A stretch of 64,000 nt of DNA, from assembly GCF_000483485.1 (NCBI RefSeq), contig NZ_KI519609.1, forward strand, positions 1,827,460 to 1,891,459, given 5' to 3'. Positions within the stretch are counted from its first letter, which is position 1. Every line of letters begins with the position of its first letter. Positions 36,021 to 45,429 of the stretch are shown here, piece after piece. The notes under the pieces are model-generated. The model had not been told where the DNA came from and ran no database searches. It saw nothing but the letters and a program-made list of their open reading frames with translations. Origin of the DNA: Thiomicrorhabdus chilensis DSM 12352. GTDB taxonomy: Bacteria > Pseudomonadota > Gammaproteobacteria > Thiomicrospirales > Thiomicrospiraceae. Position numbers and translations under genes: made by a program.

Positions 36021-37562
36021 TCAAACCGGCGATTGGGGATGGGCCTTGGTACTTGACTGGAGCTTATTGAGCGCATTGATATAGGCTCTGGCCGAAGCCG
36101 TGACAATATCCGTATCCGCGCCCTGCCCATTGACGATACGACCTGCCAATTCCAAACGTACCGTGGTTTCACCCATTGAATCGGTGCCATTGGTCACGTT
36201 GCTTACAGAATACAACTCCAACGTCACGCCGGAATGAACCAACTTTTCAATGGCCTTAAAGGTAGCGTCCACCACCCCACCACCATCGGCAACCGCAGTG
36301 ACTTCGTTCCCATTCATCCACAGGGTCACTTCGGCATGGGGCTTTTCACCCGTTTCGGTCGAAACCTTCAGCGAAACAAGACGATACGTTTCGTTTTCAA
36401 CACGCTGAGCGGAATTATCCGTCACCAGGGCTTGCAAATCTTCATCGTAAATTTCGTGTTTTCGATCCGCCAGCTCCTTAAAACCGACAAAGGCATCGTT
36501 CAGCTCCTGCTCGGTCTCAAAGGTAATACCGAGTTCTTCCAAACGCGAGCGGAAAGCATTTCGCCCGGAGTGTTTGCCCAACACCATCTTATTGGTGGTC
36601 CAGCCCACATCCTCGGCACGCATAATTTCATAAGTTTCCCGATGTTTGAGAACCCCATCTTGGTGGATGCCCGACTCGTGCGAGAAGGCATTTGCCCCAA
36701 CGATCGCTTTATTGGGCTGAACCGCGAAACCGGTAATATTGGACACCAGTCTAGAGGAGGCCAAAATCTCACGGGTATTGATGCGCGTGTCCACATCAAA
36801 AATATCCTGTCGGGTTTTCACCGCCATGACCACCTCTTCCAAAGCCGTGTTACCGGCGCGTTCTCCCAAGCCATTGATGGTGCATTCGATTTGGCGCGCG
36901 CCATTGCGCACGGCGGCCAAAGAGTTTGCCGCCGCCAAACCAAGGTCGTTATGACAATGGGCAGAAAAAATCGCCTTATCTGAATTTGGAATACGCTCAA
37001 TCAAACTCTTGAACAACTGACCAAACTGATGCGGCACATTGTAACCGACGGTATCCGGGATATTAATAGTGGTGGCACCGGCGTCGATCGCCGCTTCAAT
37101 GACACGGCATAAGAAATCAACATCAGAACGCCCCGCATCCTCCGGTGAAAACTCGACATCATCGGTGAAGTTGCGCGCTTTTTTAATGGCCCAGACGGCT
37201 CTCTCCACCACCTGGTCCGGCGTCATTCGCAGCTTTTTTTCCATATGAATCGGAGAAGTGGCGATAAAGGTATGAATTCGCCCTGAATTGGCGGGTTTGA
37301 TCGCCTCACCGGCACGAACGATGTCACTTTCCACCGCACGCGCAAGACCACAAATGGTACTGTCCTTGATCACGGACGCAACTGCCTTGACCGATTCAAA
37401 ATCTCCTTCGCTGGCAGCAGGAAAACCCGCCTCAATAACATCCACCTGCAGCTTCTCTAGCTGCTTGGCGATGCGAACCTTTTCTTCCTTGGTCATTGAA
37501 GCGCCGGGGCTTTGCTCACCATCACGCAAGGTGGTATCAAAAATAACTAAATGATCTTTCAT
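36021..37562 (-). CDS. leuA: 2-isopropylmalate synthase
   Basis: 513 residues, first enzyme of leucine synthesis. The TIM-barrel has [16 protein letters not shown] near the start and the metal motif [19 protein letters not shown] near 205-223; the C-terminal regulatory LeuA dimer domain (about 390-510) that binds leucine is complete. It overlaps pssA by four bases, and ilvBNC-pssA-leuA is a known order, here split with ilvBNC at 11-14 kb. Confidence 0.97.
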   Translation of the reverse strand: MKDHLVIFDTTLRDGEQSPGASMTKEEKVRIAKQLEKLQVDVIEAGFPAASEGDFESVKAVASVIKDSTICGLARAVESDIVRAGEAIKPANSGRIHTFIATSPIHMEKKLRMTPDQVVERAVWAIKKARNFTDDVEFSPEDAGRSDVDFLCRVIEAAIDAGATTINIPDTVGYNVPHQFGQLFKSLIERIPNSDKAIFSAHCHNDLGLAAANSLAAVRNGARQIECTINGLGERAGNTALEEVVMAVKTRQDIFDVDTRINTREILASSRLVSNITGFAVQPNKAIVGANAFSHESGIHQDGVLKHRETYEIMRAEDVGWTTNKMVLGKHSGRNAFRSRLEELGITFETEQELNDAFVGFKELADRKHEIYDEDLQALVTDNSAQRVENETYRLVSLKVSTETGEKPHAEVTLWMNGNEVTAVADGGGVVDATFKAIEKLVHSGVTLELYSVSNVTNGTDSMGETTVRLELAGRIVNGQGADTDIVTASARAYINALNKLQSSTKAHPQSPV

Positions 37563-38362
37563 GACTTTTCTCTATCTTGCTTGTTAAAAGCCGTTTCATC
37601 GACCTCTTTAACGGTAGAAACCGTCTCTTCTTTTTTATGCTGTTTACGCAGGCTTCGCGTTTTACGCAGACCAATCAAAGTCAGAACCGGACCGGAGAGC
37701 GCATAAAACAAAAATATCAGAAATAAAATCATGGCTGGCTTAAGGGTGATCACCACCAACACCAAAACCACCAACAATAGGGTTACGAAAGGCACCTTAT
37801 CTTTCAGATTCAGCTCTTTAAATGAGCTGAAACGCACATTGCTCACCATCAGAATACCGGTTGCCAGGGTAAGCAACATGGCCACCATTGATTCCAAGCC
37901 GGTCTGAATTTGATTGCTTTCCACCATCCAGACCAGGCCTGCCAATAAGGCCGCCGCCGCCGGGCTGGGCAATCCTTGAAAATAACGTTTATCGGCAATG
38001 CCCACCTGCGTGTTAAAACGCGCCAAGCGCAAAGCGGCCGCTACGGTATAAATAAAGGCCACCAGCCAGCCCAGCTTTTCAAAGTCTTGCAACGCCCATT
38101 GATAAACCAGCAAAGCGGGCGCCAGACCAAAAGACACCATATCGGCCAAGCTATCGTATTCTGCGCCAAATGCACTACAGGAATTGGTCATGCGCGCCAC
38201 ACGACCATCCAACCCATCAAAAATCATAGCCACAAAAATCGCAATGGCTCCGGCTTCGAAATGGCCTTGCATTCCCGCTATTACCGCATAAAATCCGGCA
38301 AACAGCGCGGCCGTTGTCATTAAGTTTGGCAGCAGGTAAATGCCGCGTTCAAATGGTTTCAT
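37559..38362 (-). CDS. pssA: CDP-diacylglycerol--serine O-phosphatidyltransferase
   Basis: 267 residues from the ATG at 38362. A membrane enzyme that makes phosphatidylserine. The CDP-alcohol phosphotransferase motif D-G-x-x-A-R-x8-G-x3-D-x3-D reads [12 protein letters not shown] followed by [15 protein letters not shown], with all the acids in place. About seven membrane segments. The C-terminal 40 residues are charged. This is the PssA type of Gram-positives and alpha/gammaproteobacteria, not the phospholipase-D-like E. coli enzyme. Confidence 0.93.
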   Translation of the reverse strand: MKPFERGIYLLPNLMTTAALFAGFYAVIAGMQGHFEAGAIAIFVAMIFDGLDGRVARMTNSCSAFGAEYDSLADMVSFGLAPALLVYQWALQDFEKLGWLVAFIYTVAAALRLARFNTQVGIADKRYFQGLPSPAAAALLAGLVWMVESNQIQTGLESMVAMLLTLATGILMVSNVRFSSFKELNLKDKVPFVTLLLVVLVLVVITLKPAMILFLIFLFYALSGPVLTLIGLRKTRSLRKQHKKEETVSTVKEVDETAFNKQDREKS

Positions 38363-38511
38363 ACAACTCACTTTTAAATATTAGGCTGAATTTCACTGAG
38401 TATTTTAGCAATATGCGCTTTGCATAAACATCTTTCTCACTTCAGCACTTCAAAAACGGCTTAAACATTCTTGTTAATACACGGTCATGCACTTGATAAA
38501 GCCTTAAAAAC

Positions 38512-38549
38512 AAAAGCAGCAGGCCTGATCCAACAGGCCTGCTGCTTTT
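38512..38549 (-). terminator. terminator made of an inverted pair of CAGGCCTG repeats
   Basis: A perfect 16-bp stem AAAAGCAGCAGGCCTG / CAGGCCTGCTGCTTTT with a 6-base loop ATCCAA. On the minus strand it is followed by TTTTGTTTTTAAGG, so it ends the transcript of the gene stopping at 38566. Each arm ends in a CAGGCCTG copy (38520-38527, 38534-38541). Confidence 0.93.
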
Positions 38550-38565
38550 CAAAACGCCGTCAAAA

Positions 38566-39876
38566 TTAAATAACTTCGCCGCGCCCGACTCCAAAATAAC
38601 GGAATCCCTGCTCCATCACTACATCAGGATCATAAATATTTCGTCCATCAAAAATCACCAAATTATCCATCTGCTTTTTCATACGTTTGAAATCCGGGTT
38701 CCAAAAGGCTTTCCACTCGGTCAGAATCACCAAAGCATCCGCCCCCTCCAAGGCTTCATACATATCCCCCACCATATTGATTGAATGTGGGTTTGTCCAA
38801 TGTTCAGAAAAATCGTTCATCGCCTGCGGGTCATAAGCCCTTACTTCGGCACCCTGCTCAACAAAGGCTCGAATGGTATTGATACTCGGTGCATTCTCTA
38901 CTGTTGAGGTATTCGGCTTAAACGACAACCCCCAAACGGCGATGGTTTTGTTTTTAAGATCCGTATTAAAAAAGCGCCAAGCTTTACGAAACAGCACTTC
39001 CTTTTGTGACTCATTGTTGCTCAAGACGGCTTTTAACAAATCCGCGTCATACCCTTTACTCTGCAAGGTGCCTACCAAGTTTTTCACATCCGCTGCAAAA
39101 CTGGGCCCACCAAAGCCGCATCCGGGATAAAGGTAATTAAAGCCTATACGATGGTCGGAGCCCAATCCCTGTCGAACCTCTTCCATATCAATATCAAAAT
39201 GCTCAGCGTTATTTGCCAATTCATTCACCAGACTGATGCGCGTCGCCAAAAGGGCGTTCACGGCATACTTGGTATATTCCGCTGCCCGGGTACTCATGAC
39301 CTTAACCTGATCGGTTACTCGATTATAAGGACGCATCAAGTCTTTAACCAACTTAATAGCCTTCAGGTCGTGACTTCCCAGCACAATGCGATCAGGTTTC
39401 ACAAAATCATTGATTGCAGAACCTTCACTGATGAACTCTGGCATGGCCACGACCGAAACATTGGCCACTAAACCGCGCTCCGCAAAGGCCAACTTGAGTT
39501 GCGCCTCAAAGCGATCGGCGGTGCCAATCGGAAATGAACTCTGATTCACAACCAGTACATCCCCTTTGGCGCATTCGCCAATGACCTTAATGATCTCTTC
39601 CGCTCGCTCCAAACGCCAAGACGGCATACTCAAGATTAAAACCTCTCCATGCGCCACCCCCGCTTTCCAGTCATCTTCAAAATGCAAGCGCCCTTCTTGC
39701 ATTTGCAAGGTGACTAAGGCTTCCAACCCGGGTTCGTTTCTAGGAAGAATGCCCTGCCTGAGATCCTCCACTTTGGCAATGCCAATCGGCAAGGCGACAA
39801 TCTCATTCCCGGTTTGAGCCAAGGCGCCAGCGGTCACTAAACCGCTCAACTCACAACCATAAACAGATACCTTCAT
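38566..39876 (-). CDS. UDP-glucose/GDP-mannose dehydrogenase family protein lacking the catalytic cysteine
   Basis: 436 residues, full-length for UDP-glucose 6-dehydrogenase, with N- and C-terminal Rossmann domains and the long linking helix. The active-site motif of the family, G-x-G-F-G-G-S/P-C-F-P-K-D, reads GCGFGGPSFAAD at 252-263: the nucleophilic Cys is Ser259 and the P-K pair is Ala-Ala. The N-terminal NAD loop is YGCELSGLVTAG where G-x-G-Y-V-G-L is usual. KYAVNALLATRISLVNE, with the structural Lys and Asn, is kept. The canonical two-step oxidation through a Cys thiohemiacetal should not be possible, so this is either a non-oxidising sugar-nucleotide binder or an altered enzyme. Downstream of pgi, overlapping it by four bases, in galU-pgi-this order. 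Confidence 0.82.
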   Translation of the reverse strand: MKVSVYGCELSGLVTAGALAQTGNEIVALPIGIAKVEDLRQGILPRNEPGLEALVTLQMQEGRLHFEDDWKAGVAHGEVLILSMPSWRLERAEEIIKVIGECAKGDVLVVNQSSFPIGTADRFEAQLKLAFAERGLVANVSVVAMPEFISEGSAINDFVKPDRIVLGSHDLKAIKLVKDLMRPYNRVTDQVKVMSTRAAEYTKYAVNALLATRISLVNELANNAEHFDIDMEEVRQGLGSDHRIGFNYLYPGCGFGGPSFAADVKNLVGTLQSKGYDADLLKAVLSNNESQKEVLFRKAWRFFNTDLKNKTIAVWGLSFKPNTSTVENAPSINTIRAFVEQGAEVRAYDPQAMNDFSEHWTNPHSINMVGDMYEALEGADALVILTEWKAFWNPDFKRMKKQMDNLVIFDGRNIYDPDVVMEQGFRYFGVGRGEVI

Positions 39877-41504
39877 TTTACAATCCTCTTAATCAAGTTC
39901 TGAGTAGACGAATCAAAGCTGTCAGCGCGTGATTCATCTTTGATGGCCGCATGCGTTTCTTTGGCAATTAACTTACCAAGCTCAACCCCCCACTGATCAA
40001 ATGGGTTGATTTCCCAAATCACCGACTCTACAAATGTTTTATGTTCGTACAAAGCCACCAGCATCCCCAAGGTTTTGGGGGAGATCGTTTTCAGCAGGAT
40101 TGTATTGGAAGGTTGGTTTCCCGGGTAATGCTTAAACGGAGAATCGAACTGCTGCTTAATCGATTCAGGAATCGCTGCGTCGCCAAGCATCAGCACCCGT
40201 GACTGAGCAAAACAATTCGCCATGGCCAACTCATGCTGGTAGTGCAGGCTTTCATCCGTACCAAAAGTCCGGCTTCTGTCAAAATCATCACGTTCAACCG
40301 GCGCGATAAAATCGCACATCACCGCTTGAGTCCCTTGGTGTAAAAGCTGATAAAACGCATGCTGGGCATTAGGCCCGACCTCTCCCCATAGAATCGGGCA
40401 GGTTTTATAGGTCACCGCCTCACCCTCTCGGTTTACAGACTTACCGTTACTCTCCATCACCAACTGTTCAAAATAGGACGGTAAATATTTCAAACGTGCG
40501 TCATAAGGCAAGATAGCCTTGGCCTGTATATCCAAAAAGTTGATATTCCAGACATCAATCAAACCCATCAATACCGGAATGTTTTGATCCAAAGGGGCGT
40601 GACCAAAATGGCTGTCCATAATATTGGCACCCTGTAACATCTCCCTAAACCCGTCCATTCCAACCTTCAGAGCAATCGGCAATCCAATCGTAGACCACAA
40701 AGAGTAACGTCCACCCACCCAGTCCCAAAAAACCAACTGGTTGTCGTGTGGAATTCCCCACTGAGTCATCATCTCCGGTTTGGTCGACACACCGACAAAA
40801 TGTTGCGACAGCAAAGTTTGCGGGTCTTCTATTTTTTCTTCCAACCAATCCTTGGCCGTTTCAGCATTGGACAAGGTATCAATCGTAGTGAAAGACTTAG
40901 ACGCCAACACAAAAAGTGTCGTTTCCTGATTGAGTTTTTTAAGCAAGTTTGATGTTTGCGTGCCGTCAATTGAAGAAATGAAGTGTAAATCGATTGGGGA
41001 TTTGATGTTCTGCAATGCATGCGTCATCATTAAAGGCCCAAGATCCGAACCGCCAACCCCGATATTAACCACGTCGGTAATGGGTTTTCCGCTAAAGCCG
41101 CGCCATTGGCCGGCACGGATTTTACTGACCATTCCCGCCATTTTTTCGAACTCAAGCTCAATGTCTTTCTGGACACTCAAAGCTTCGCCTTTGACGCCCT
41201 GCCCGCCAGCACGCAGAGCCGCATGCATGGCCGGACGCTCTTCGGTATCATTGACTTGCTCACCATCCAGAAGACGTTGAATCCAAGAAGGCAGAGCCTG
41301 CTGTTCTGCTAAATCAATCAACAGTTTCAGCGTCTCTTCTGTTACCCGGTTTTTTGAGTAGTCCAAAAACAGATCGTCAAGTTCAACAGAAAACACCTCC
41401 GCCCGGTTCTTCTGATCAAACAAGGTCTTTAAATGAACCTCACCGGCCCCCTGCTGACAATGTTGCTTCAATGCCCGCCATGCACTAGAACTTTCCACAC
41501 CCAT
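39873..41504 (-). CDS. pgi: glucose-6-phosphate isomerase
   Basis: 543 residues from the ATG at 41504, after AAAGGGCAAGA; the frame runs on to 41543 without a ribosome site. It interconverts glucose-6-phosphate and fructose-6-phosphate. The signatures VNIGVGGSDLGPLM near 140-153 and the later GRYSLWSTIGLPIAL are intact, with the C-terminal INPFDQWGVELGKLIA. In the operon it connects hexose phosphate supply to GalU. Confidence 0.96.
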   Translation of the reverse strand: MGVESSSAWRALKQHCQQGAGEVHLKTLFDQKNRAEVFSVELDDLFLDYSKNRVTEETLKLLIDLAEQQALPSWIQRLLDGEQVNDTEERPAMHAALRAGGQGVKGEALSVQKDIELEFEKMAGMVSKIRAGQWRGFSGKPITDVVNIGVGGSDLGPLMMTHALQNIKSPIDLHFISSIDGTQTSNLLKKLNQETTLFVLASKSFTTIDTLSNAETAKDWLEEKIEDPQTLLSQHFVGVSTKPEMMTQWGIPHDNQLVFWDWVGGRYSLWSTIGLPIALKVGMDGFREMLQGANIMDSHFGHAPLDQNIPVLMGLIDVWNINFLDIQAKAILPYDARLKYLPSYFEQLVMESNGKSVNREGEAVTYKTCPILWGEVGPNAQHAFYQLLHQGTQAVMCDFIAPVERDDFDRSRTFGTDESLHYQHELAMANCFAQSRVLMLGDAAIPESIKQQFDSPFKHYPGNQPSNTILLKTISPKTLGMLVALYEHKTFVESVIWEINPFDQWGVELGKLIAKETHAAIKDESRADSFDSSTQNLIKRIVK

Positions 41505-41555
41505 TTCTTGCCCTTTTTTGTATTCAGTCACACACCCAATCAAACTGCTTGCACA

Positions 41556-42437
41556 TTATTTTTCTAATTCCAATGTTTGCAAATAGGCCTTGAAGTCATC
41601 ACCCAAAATCGAATCGCGCAAAGCATACTCAACATTGGCTTGCAGGTAACCCTGCTTATCCCCGCAATCGTAACTTTTACCATCTTTGAACTCAAAGCCA
41701 AACATGACCTCTTCCTCCAGCAAGGTGTCCATGGCATCCGTCAGCTGAATCTCTCCACCGGCTCCTGGCTTGGTATCTTTCAGAATATTCATCAATCTTG
41801 GCGTAAAAATATAACGCCCGACAACCGACAGGTTTGACGGGGCCTCTTCTACACTCGGTTTCTCGACCAGTTCTGTGATTCTCAAATCAGGGCCATTGAC
41901 CGCAGCAATACCATACTTTTCAACCTGATCATTTGGCACTTCCTCTAATGCGACTACACTGGTATGCATCTTTTTATAAGCTTCGACCATTTGCGCCAAG
42001 CAACCTTTTTCTGGATGGTGCATCAGTACATCCGGCAACAACACCGCAAAAGGTTCATTGTCGGCAATAACCGGAGCGGCGCATAAAATCGCATGCCCCA
42101 AACCCAGTGCTTCAGGCTGACGCACACTCACCAAACGCACACCTTCAGGGGTAATTTCCTTTAAGGGCTGCATGCGATCTTGCTTGCCTCGCAACTTAAG
42201 CTCCGTCTCCAGCTCGTAATGCTTGTCAAAGTGGTTTTCAATCGCAGACTTGCTTGAGTGCGTCACCAAAATAATATCGGTAATGCCGGCCTCAGCGGCC
42301 TCATGCACAATATATTGAATCAGAGGTTTGTCGACAACGGTCAGCATCTCTTTAGGAATGGCTTTGGTCGCCGGCAAAAAGCGGGTTCCAAGTCCGGCCA
42401 CTGGTAAAATGGCTTTTGTTAAAGGTTTATAAGACAT
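41556..42437 (-). CDS. galU: UTP--glucose-1-phosphate uridylyltransferase
   Basis: 293 residues. It makes UDP-glucose. The nucleotide loop is LPVAGLGTRFLPATKAIPKE near 12-31, the metal Asp is in VLLPDVLM, and the ELVEKPSVEEAPSNL active-site segment is present. It leads the galU-pgi-dehydrogenase-like run on the minus strand. Confidence 0.97.
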   Translation of the reverse strand: MSYKPLTKAILPVAGLGTRFLPATKAIPKEMLTVVDKPLIQYIVHEAAEAGITDIILVTHSSKSAIENHFDKHYELETELKLRGKQDRMQPLKEITPEGVRLVSVRQPEALGLGHAILCAAPVIADNEPFAVLLPDVLMHHPEKGCLAQMVEAYKKMHTSVVALEEVPNDQVEKYGIAAVNGPDLRITELVEKPSVEEAPSNLSVVGRYIFTPRLMNILKDTKPGAGGEIQLTDAMDTLLEEEVMFGFEFKDGKSYDCGDKQGYLQANVEYALRDSILGDDFKAYLQTLELEK

Positions 42438-42476
42438 ATTATCTCTCTCTTTTTTTGGATCAAATTCGAGGGGGCA

Positions 42477-43007
42477 TTAAATAAACAAACTCTGCGTATC
42501 GGGTGTCTGTGCAAAATAACTTGGCGCTCCGGCGAACTCAACACCGTCAATAAAATCATCCTTTTGCAGTCCCATCATGTCAACCGTCATCTGACAGGCG
42601 GTCATCTTCACGCCCAATTCAAGACAAGTTTCTCTCAGAGCCTCAACAGACATCTGCCCCTGCTGCTTCATCTGCTGCTTAAACCCCAGCGTAGCTAAGT
42701 TTGACATGCCTGGCAAGCTCCAAACCAGGCCGGGCAATTTTTGATTCCAATCGACTTTGCGAAACCACTCCGGGCCAACGGGACTTTTAACAATCATTTC
42801 CGGCCGACCCAAAGGTGAGACTTTCAGACCAGAGGTATCCTTTAGAAGACATTTGAGACCGTAAAAAGTGAAAAACAACTCCACCTCCTTATCCATCACC
42901 GAGGCGGTACTTGCGAGTATAAAAGAGGCATACGCCCAGTCCAAGGTACCCTTAGACTGGATCAGACTGAACTGAGGAGACGCATGAACCGGAGACAAGT
43001 CAGACAT
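42477..43007 (-). CDS. DsrE2-like sulfur carrier protein
   Basis: 176 residues from the ATG at 43007; the frame extends upstream only into tusA. It belongs to the DsrE/F-like (DrsE2/peroxiredoxin-like) family: a CxMTVDMMG cysteine site (TACQMTVDMMGL near 134-145) is the persulfide-carrying residue in relatives. The middle part (about 60-115) contains a hydrophobic stretch seen in membrane-associated DsrE2 proteins. It overlaps tusA by eight bases. The tusA-dsrE2 pair, often with a rhodanese, is linked to sulfur oxidation in chemotrophs, so it probably passes sulfane sulfur between carriers. Confidence 0.82.
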   Translation of the reverse strand: MSDLSPVHASPQFSLIQSKGTLDWAYASFILASTASVMDKEVELFFTFYGLKCLLKDTSGLKVSPLGRPEMIVKSPVGPEWFRKVDWNQKLPGLVWSLPGMSNLATLGFKQQMKQQGQMSVEALRETCLELGVKMTACQMTVDMMGLQKDDFIDGVEFAGAPSYFAQTPDTQSLFI

Positions 43008-43227
43008 CCGCACCTCTTTGAACCTGAAATTCAATATTGGGTTGAGACTGCCTGAGCTCACAATTGAGTTTTTGTTGCTGACAAAAAGCGGGAATATCCT
43101 TCAGGGCTCCGGAATCGGACACTTCTACAATAAAGGGATCTTGTAGAGCAGGGTTCTGACTTAAGAACTTTTTAAGCTTGATGATCGGCATAGGACAAGC
43201 CAAGCCGGTTAAATCCAATCGTTGCAT
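43000..43227 (-). CDS. tusA: sulfur carrier TusA
   Basis: 75 residues. MQRLDLTGLACPMPIIKLKKF has the active-site CPMP (Cys11), which carries persulfide sulfur. One more Cys pair, at FCQQQKLNC, is further along. In sulfur oxidisers TusA feeds sulfur to rhodanese/DsrE partners and heterodisulfide reductase-like or reverse Dsr systems; in all bacteria it also supports tRNA thiolation. It heads a two-gene unit with dsrE2, divergent from the BepA-like gene. Confidence 0.93.
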   Translation of the reverse strand: MQRLDLTGLACPMPIIKLKKFLSQNPALQDPFIVEVSDSGALKDIPAFCQQQKLNCELRQSQPNIEFQVQRGADV

Positions 43228-43341
43228 ATTTCACTTTGCCAGTGGCACTATTTATAAAATGGTACATTTAATATATAGGTAAACCTTATAATACTTAAAA
43301 AACAGCCCGCTCGGTAAAATTATTTGCGAAATCGAAAAGCC

Positions 43342-44823
43342 ATGCCAACCCTACTGCTAAACCAGAAAAACGCACCACCAGGCCTGCTGACTTTGGTCAT
43401 CATCGTCGGCTTCTGCCTTTATCTAATCTCAATAAATAACGTTTATGCAAATAACCTGCCTAACTTAGGTTCTTCTGATTTAATCGAATACACCCAGGAG
43501 AAGGAACAGGCACTAGGCAGAGCCTTCAAAAATGCCCTACACTCCGAACACCACACACTTTCAGATCCAGACATATCCAGCTACATTCAACGCATTGGAC
43601 ATAAAATTGCACAACAAAGCGGCGATCACAGAAACTTTTCTTTCTATGTCATCCAGCACCCGGACATTAACGCCTTCGCCGGGCCGGATGGCGTAATCGG
43701 CATCCATACTGGGTTAATTCGAGCGGTCAACAGCGAAGATGAACTCGCTTCGGTCGTGGCGCACGAGATCGCGCACGTCACGCAAAACCATCTTTCCAGA
43801 ACCTATGAATTACGTTCCGGAAGCAGCCTCACCCACCTTGCGTCTTTCATTGCCGCGATCTTGATAGGCATGCATGACTCATCCGCTGGCATGGCCACAC
43901 TCATGGGAGGCATGGGGGCCAGTATGCAGCAGCAACTGAAATACTCACGAACCCATGAATCTGAAGCCGACTATGCTGGCATCGAATACTTATATAAAAG
44001 TGGTTATTCTCCGTTTGCCATGAGCGACTTTTTTGGTCGCCTGTCACTTGAATACCAGAACCGAGAATTCAAACCCACTGAAATACTCTCCACCCACCCG
44101 GTCACAGAGCGCCGACTGGCAGAGTCGAAAAGCCGAGCCGAAAGCTATCCTCCGCTCATCATGAAAATAGACAATGAAAGCCTGACCCTCATCAAACTCA
44201 AACTACAGGCAATCAGCCAACAGAAAGATGAGACACTTCGCCCCGCGACCTTAACCCTTGAAGAGCAATGCTACCGGCAAGCACTCGAGACCTTGAACAG
44301 CAACTCCAACAACATTCAAGAAAGCACTCAATGTTTAAGAAAAGCCATAAAAAACAATCCACAGCAACGACTCTACCCTTCACTACTGTTTGACCTATAT
44401 CTCAACGCAAATGAGACACAAACAAACAGGACATTCGAGAACTGGATTAAAGAAGCCAAATTTGCGCATGAACTGTTTCCACAAGACCCGGCAATCTTCC
44501 AAAAATACATGCGGATCTTAATCAAGGACAAACAAACCTCAACAGCAATAGAGGCACTCGAAAAGGAAACACCGAACTACACCTACCAGTTTGAACTCTA
44601 TAAATTACTCAGTTCACTTTATGCACAAAGCGGTCAGACCGCTTATGCTTACTATTTTGAAGCACTTGCCCACTTCAATATTGGAAACCTGCAAAGAACC
44701 CAGATATACCTAAATAAAGCGAACGAACAAAGCAACCCCAAAGACATCCGACTACAAGGCAAAATCAGAGACTTCAAACGAACTCATGCCAACTTATTGA
44801 AAGAAAAGAACAAAAAAGATTGA
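43342..44823 (+). CDS. bepA: BepA-like periplasmic M48 metalloprotease with TPR region
   Basis: 493 residues from the ATG at 43342. A signal anchor (LLTLVIIVGFCLYLISINNVYA) leads to an M48 zinc protease domain with HEIAH at about 141-145, a third ligand in RTHESEADYAGIEYL, and the STHPVTERRL ending of that domain. The last 200 residues are helical repeats of the TPR kind. BepA degrades or helps assemble outer-membrane proteins such as LptD. One CAGGCCTG copy lies in its first codons. Length and layout match BepA (YfgC); the exact substrate is unknown here. Confidence 0.85.
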   Translation: MPTLLLNQKNAPPGLLTLVIIVGFCLYLISINNVYANNLPNLGSSDLIEYTQEKEQALGRAFKNALHSEHHTLSDPDISSYIQRIGHKIAQQSGDHRNFSFYVIQHPDINAFAGPDGVIGIHTGLIRAVNSEDELASVVAHEIAHVTQNHLSRTYELRSGSSLTHLASFIAAILIGMHDSSAGMATLMGGMGASMQQQLKYSRTHESEADYAGIEYLYKSGYSPFAMSDFFGRLSLEYQNREFKPTEILSTHPVTERRLAESKSRAESYPPLIMKIDNESLTLIKLKLQAISQQKDETLRPATLTLEEQCYRQALETLNSNSNNIQESTQCLRKAIKNNPQQRLYPSLLFDLYLNANETQTNRTFENWIKEAKFAHELFPQDPAIFQKYMRILIKDKQTSTAIEALEKETPNYTYQFELYKLLSSLYAQSGQTAYAYYFEALAHFNIGNLQRTQIYLNKANEQSNPKDIRLQGKIRDFKRTHANLLKEKNKKD

Positions 44824-44887
44824 AATAAAACCGTCATAAGATTTTATTAAGGAGTGATCAAATAAAACTATACGGAATTGAACCCAA

Positions 44888-44941
44888 AAAACTTGCGTTT
44901 AGGATTTTAGTGAGTAAGCTTAGTCTCCAAGAGCAAGTTTT
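44888..44941 (+). promoter_or_regulatory. inverted repeat upstream of soxX
   Basis: AAAACTTGC (44888-44896) and GCAAGTTTT (44933-44941) are perfect inverted repeats of 9 bp separated by 36 bases, ending 69 bases before soxX. This is either a paired regulator site or a stem-loop in a leader. The gap 44824-45010 otherwise contains only an AT-rich stretch with a possible TATAAA at 44968-44973. Confidence 0.4.
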
Positions 44942-45010
44942 GTTCAAATAATAAAAACCCAATTAAATATAAAATGGGAACGTTATAAAAGACTCTTTAG
45001 GAGGAGAAGA

Positions 45011-45388
45011 ATGTTTAGTTCTAACATGAAGAAGTTGTTGACTGCTTTGGCGATCTCGTCTGCTGTATTGGTATCACCAGTAACATCTAATGCTGCTGAT
45101 AAAGGTGCCTCTTCAGTAGAAGAAGGAAAAAAGCTCGCTTTTAGCCGTTCAAAAGGTAACTGCCTTGCATGTCACATGGCTGGAGATGGCGCTATGCCAG
45201 GAAACATCGGTCCTGCGTTAATTGCAATGAAACTTCGTTACCCTGATAAGCAAAAGCTTTTCGACAAAATTTGGGGCACACCTGAAGCTCAGAATGTTCC
45301 AAATAGCATGATGCCTCCATTTGGACAAAATGGAATACTTACAGATGCAGAAATCAGCAAAATCGTTGATTATATTTATACACTGTAA
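45011..45388 (+). CDS. soxX: SoxX, heme c subunit of the thiosulfate-oxidising SoxAX complex
   Basis: 125 residues; the first ATG, after AGGAGGAGA, is chosen over a Met five residues on. Signal peptide ends VTSNAA. The single heme site is GNCLACHMAGDG, and the distal Met is within NSMMPPFGQNGILTDAEI near the C-terminus, as in SoxX. With SoxA it links thiosulfate to the SoxY carrier and takes up the two electrons. Codon use is strongly biased to T-ending codons, as in soxY and soxZ, suggesting high expression. First gene of soxXYZA. Confidence 0.95.
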   Translation: MFSSNMKKLLTALAISSAVLVSPVTSNAADKGASSVEEGKKLAFSRSKGNCLACHMAGDGAMPGNIGPALIAMKLRYPDKQKLFDKIWGTPEAQNVPNSMMPPFGQNGILTDAEISKIVDYIYTL

Positions 45389-45429
45389 TTTTATTGTTTA
45401 TTAAACCTTAACCGGGAGTTTAAAACCTT

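Noticed and set aside
36234-36983. 249-codon frame antisense to leuA
   Set aside because: It mirrors a certain gene, has shadow-like composition (His- and Arg-rich) and no ribosome site.
38512-38549. CRISPR-like pair of repeats
   Set aside because: Only two copies 14 bases apart in inverted orientation; it is a hairpin terminator. No CRISPR array was seen anywhere in the window.
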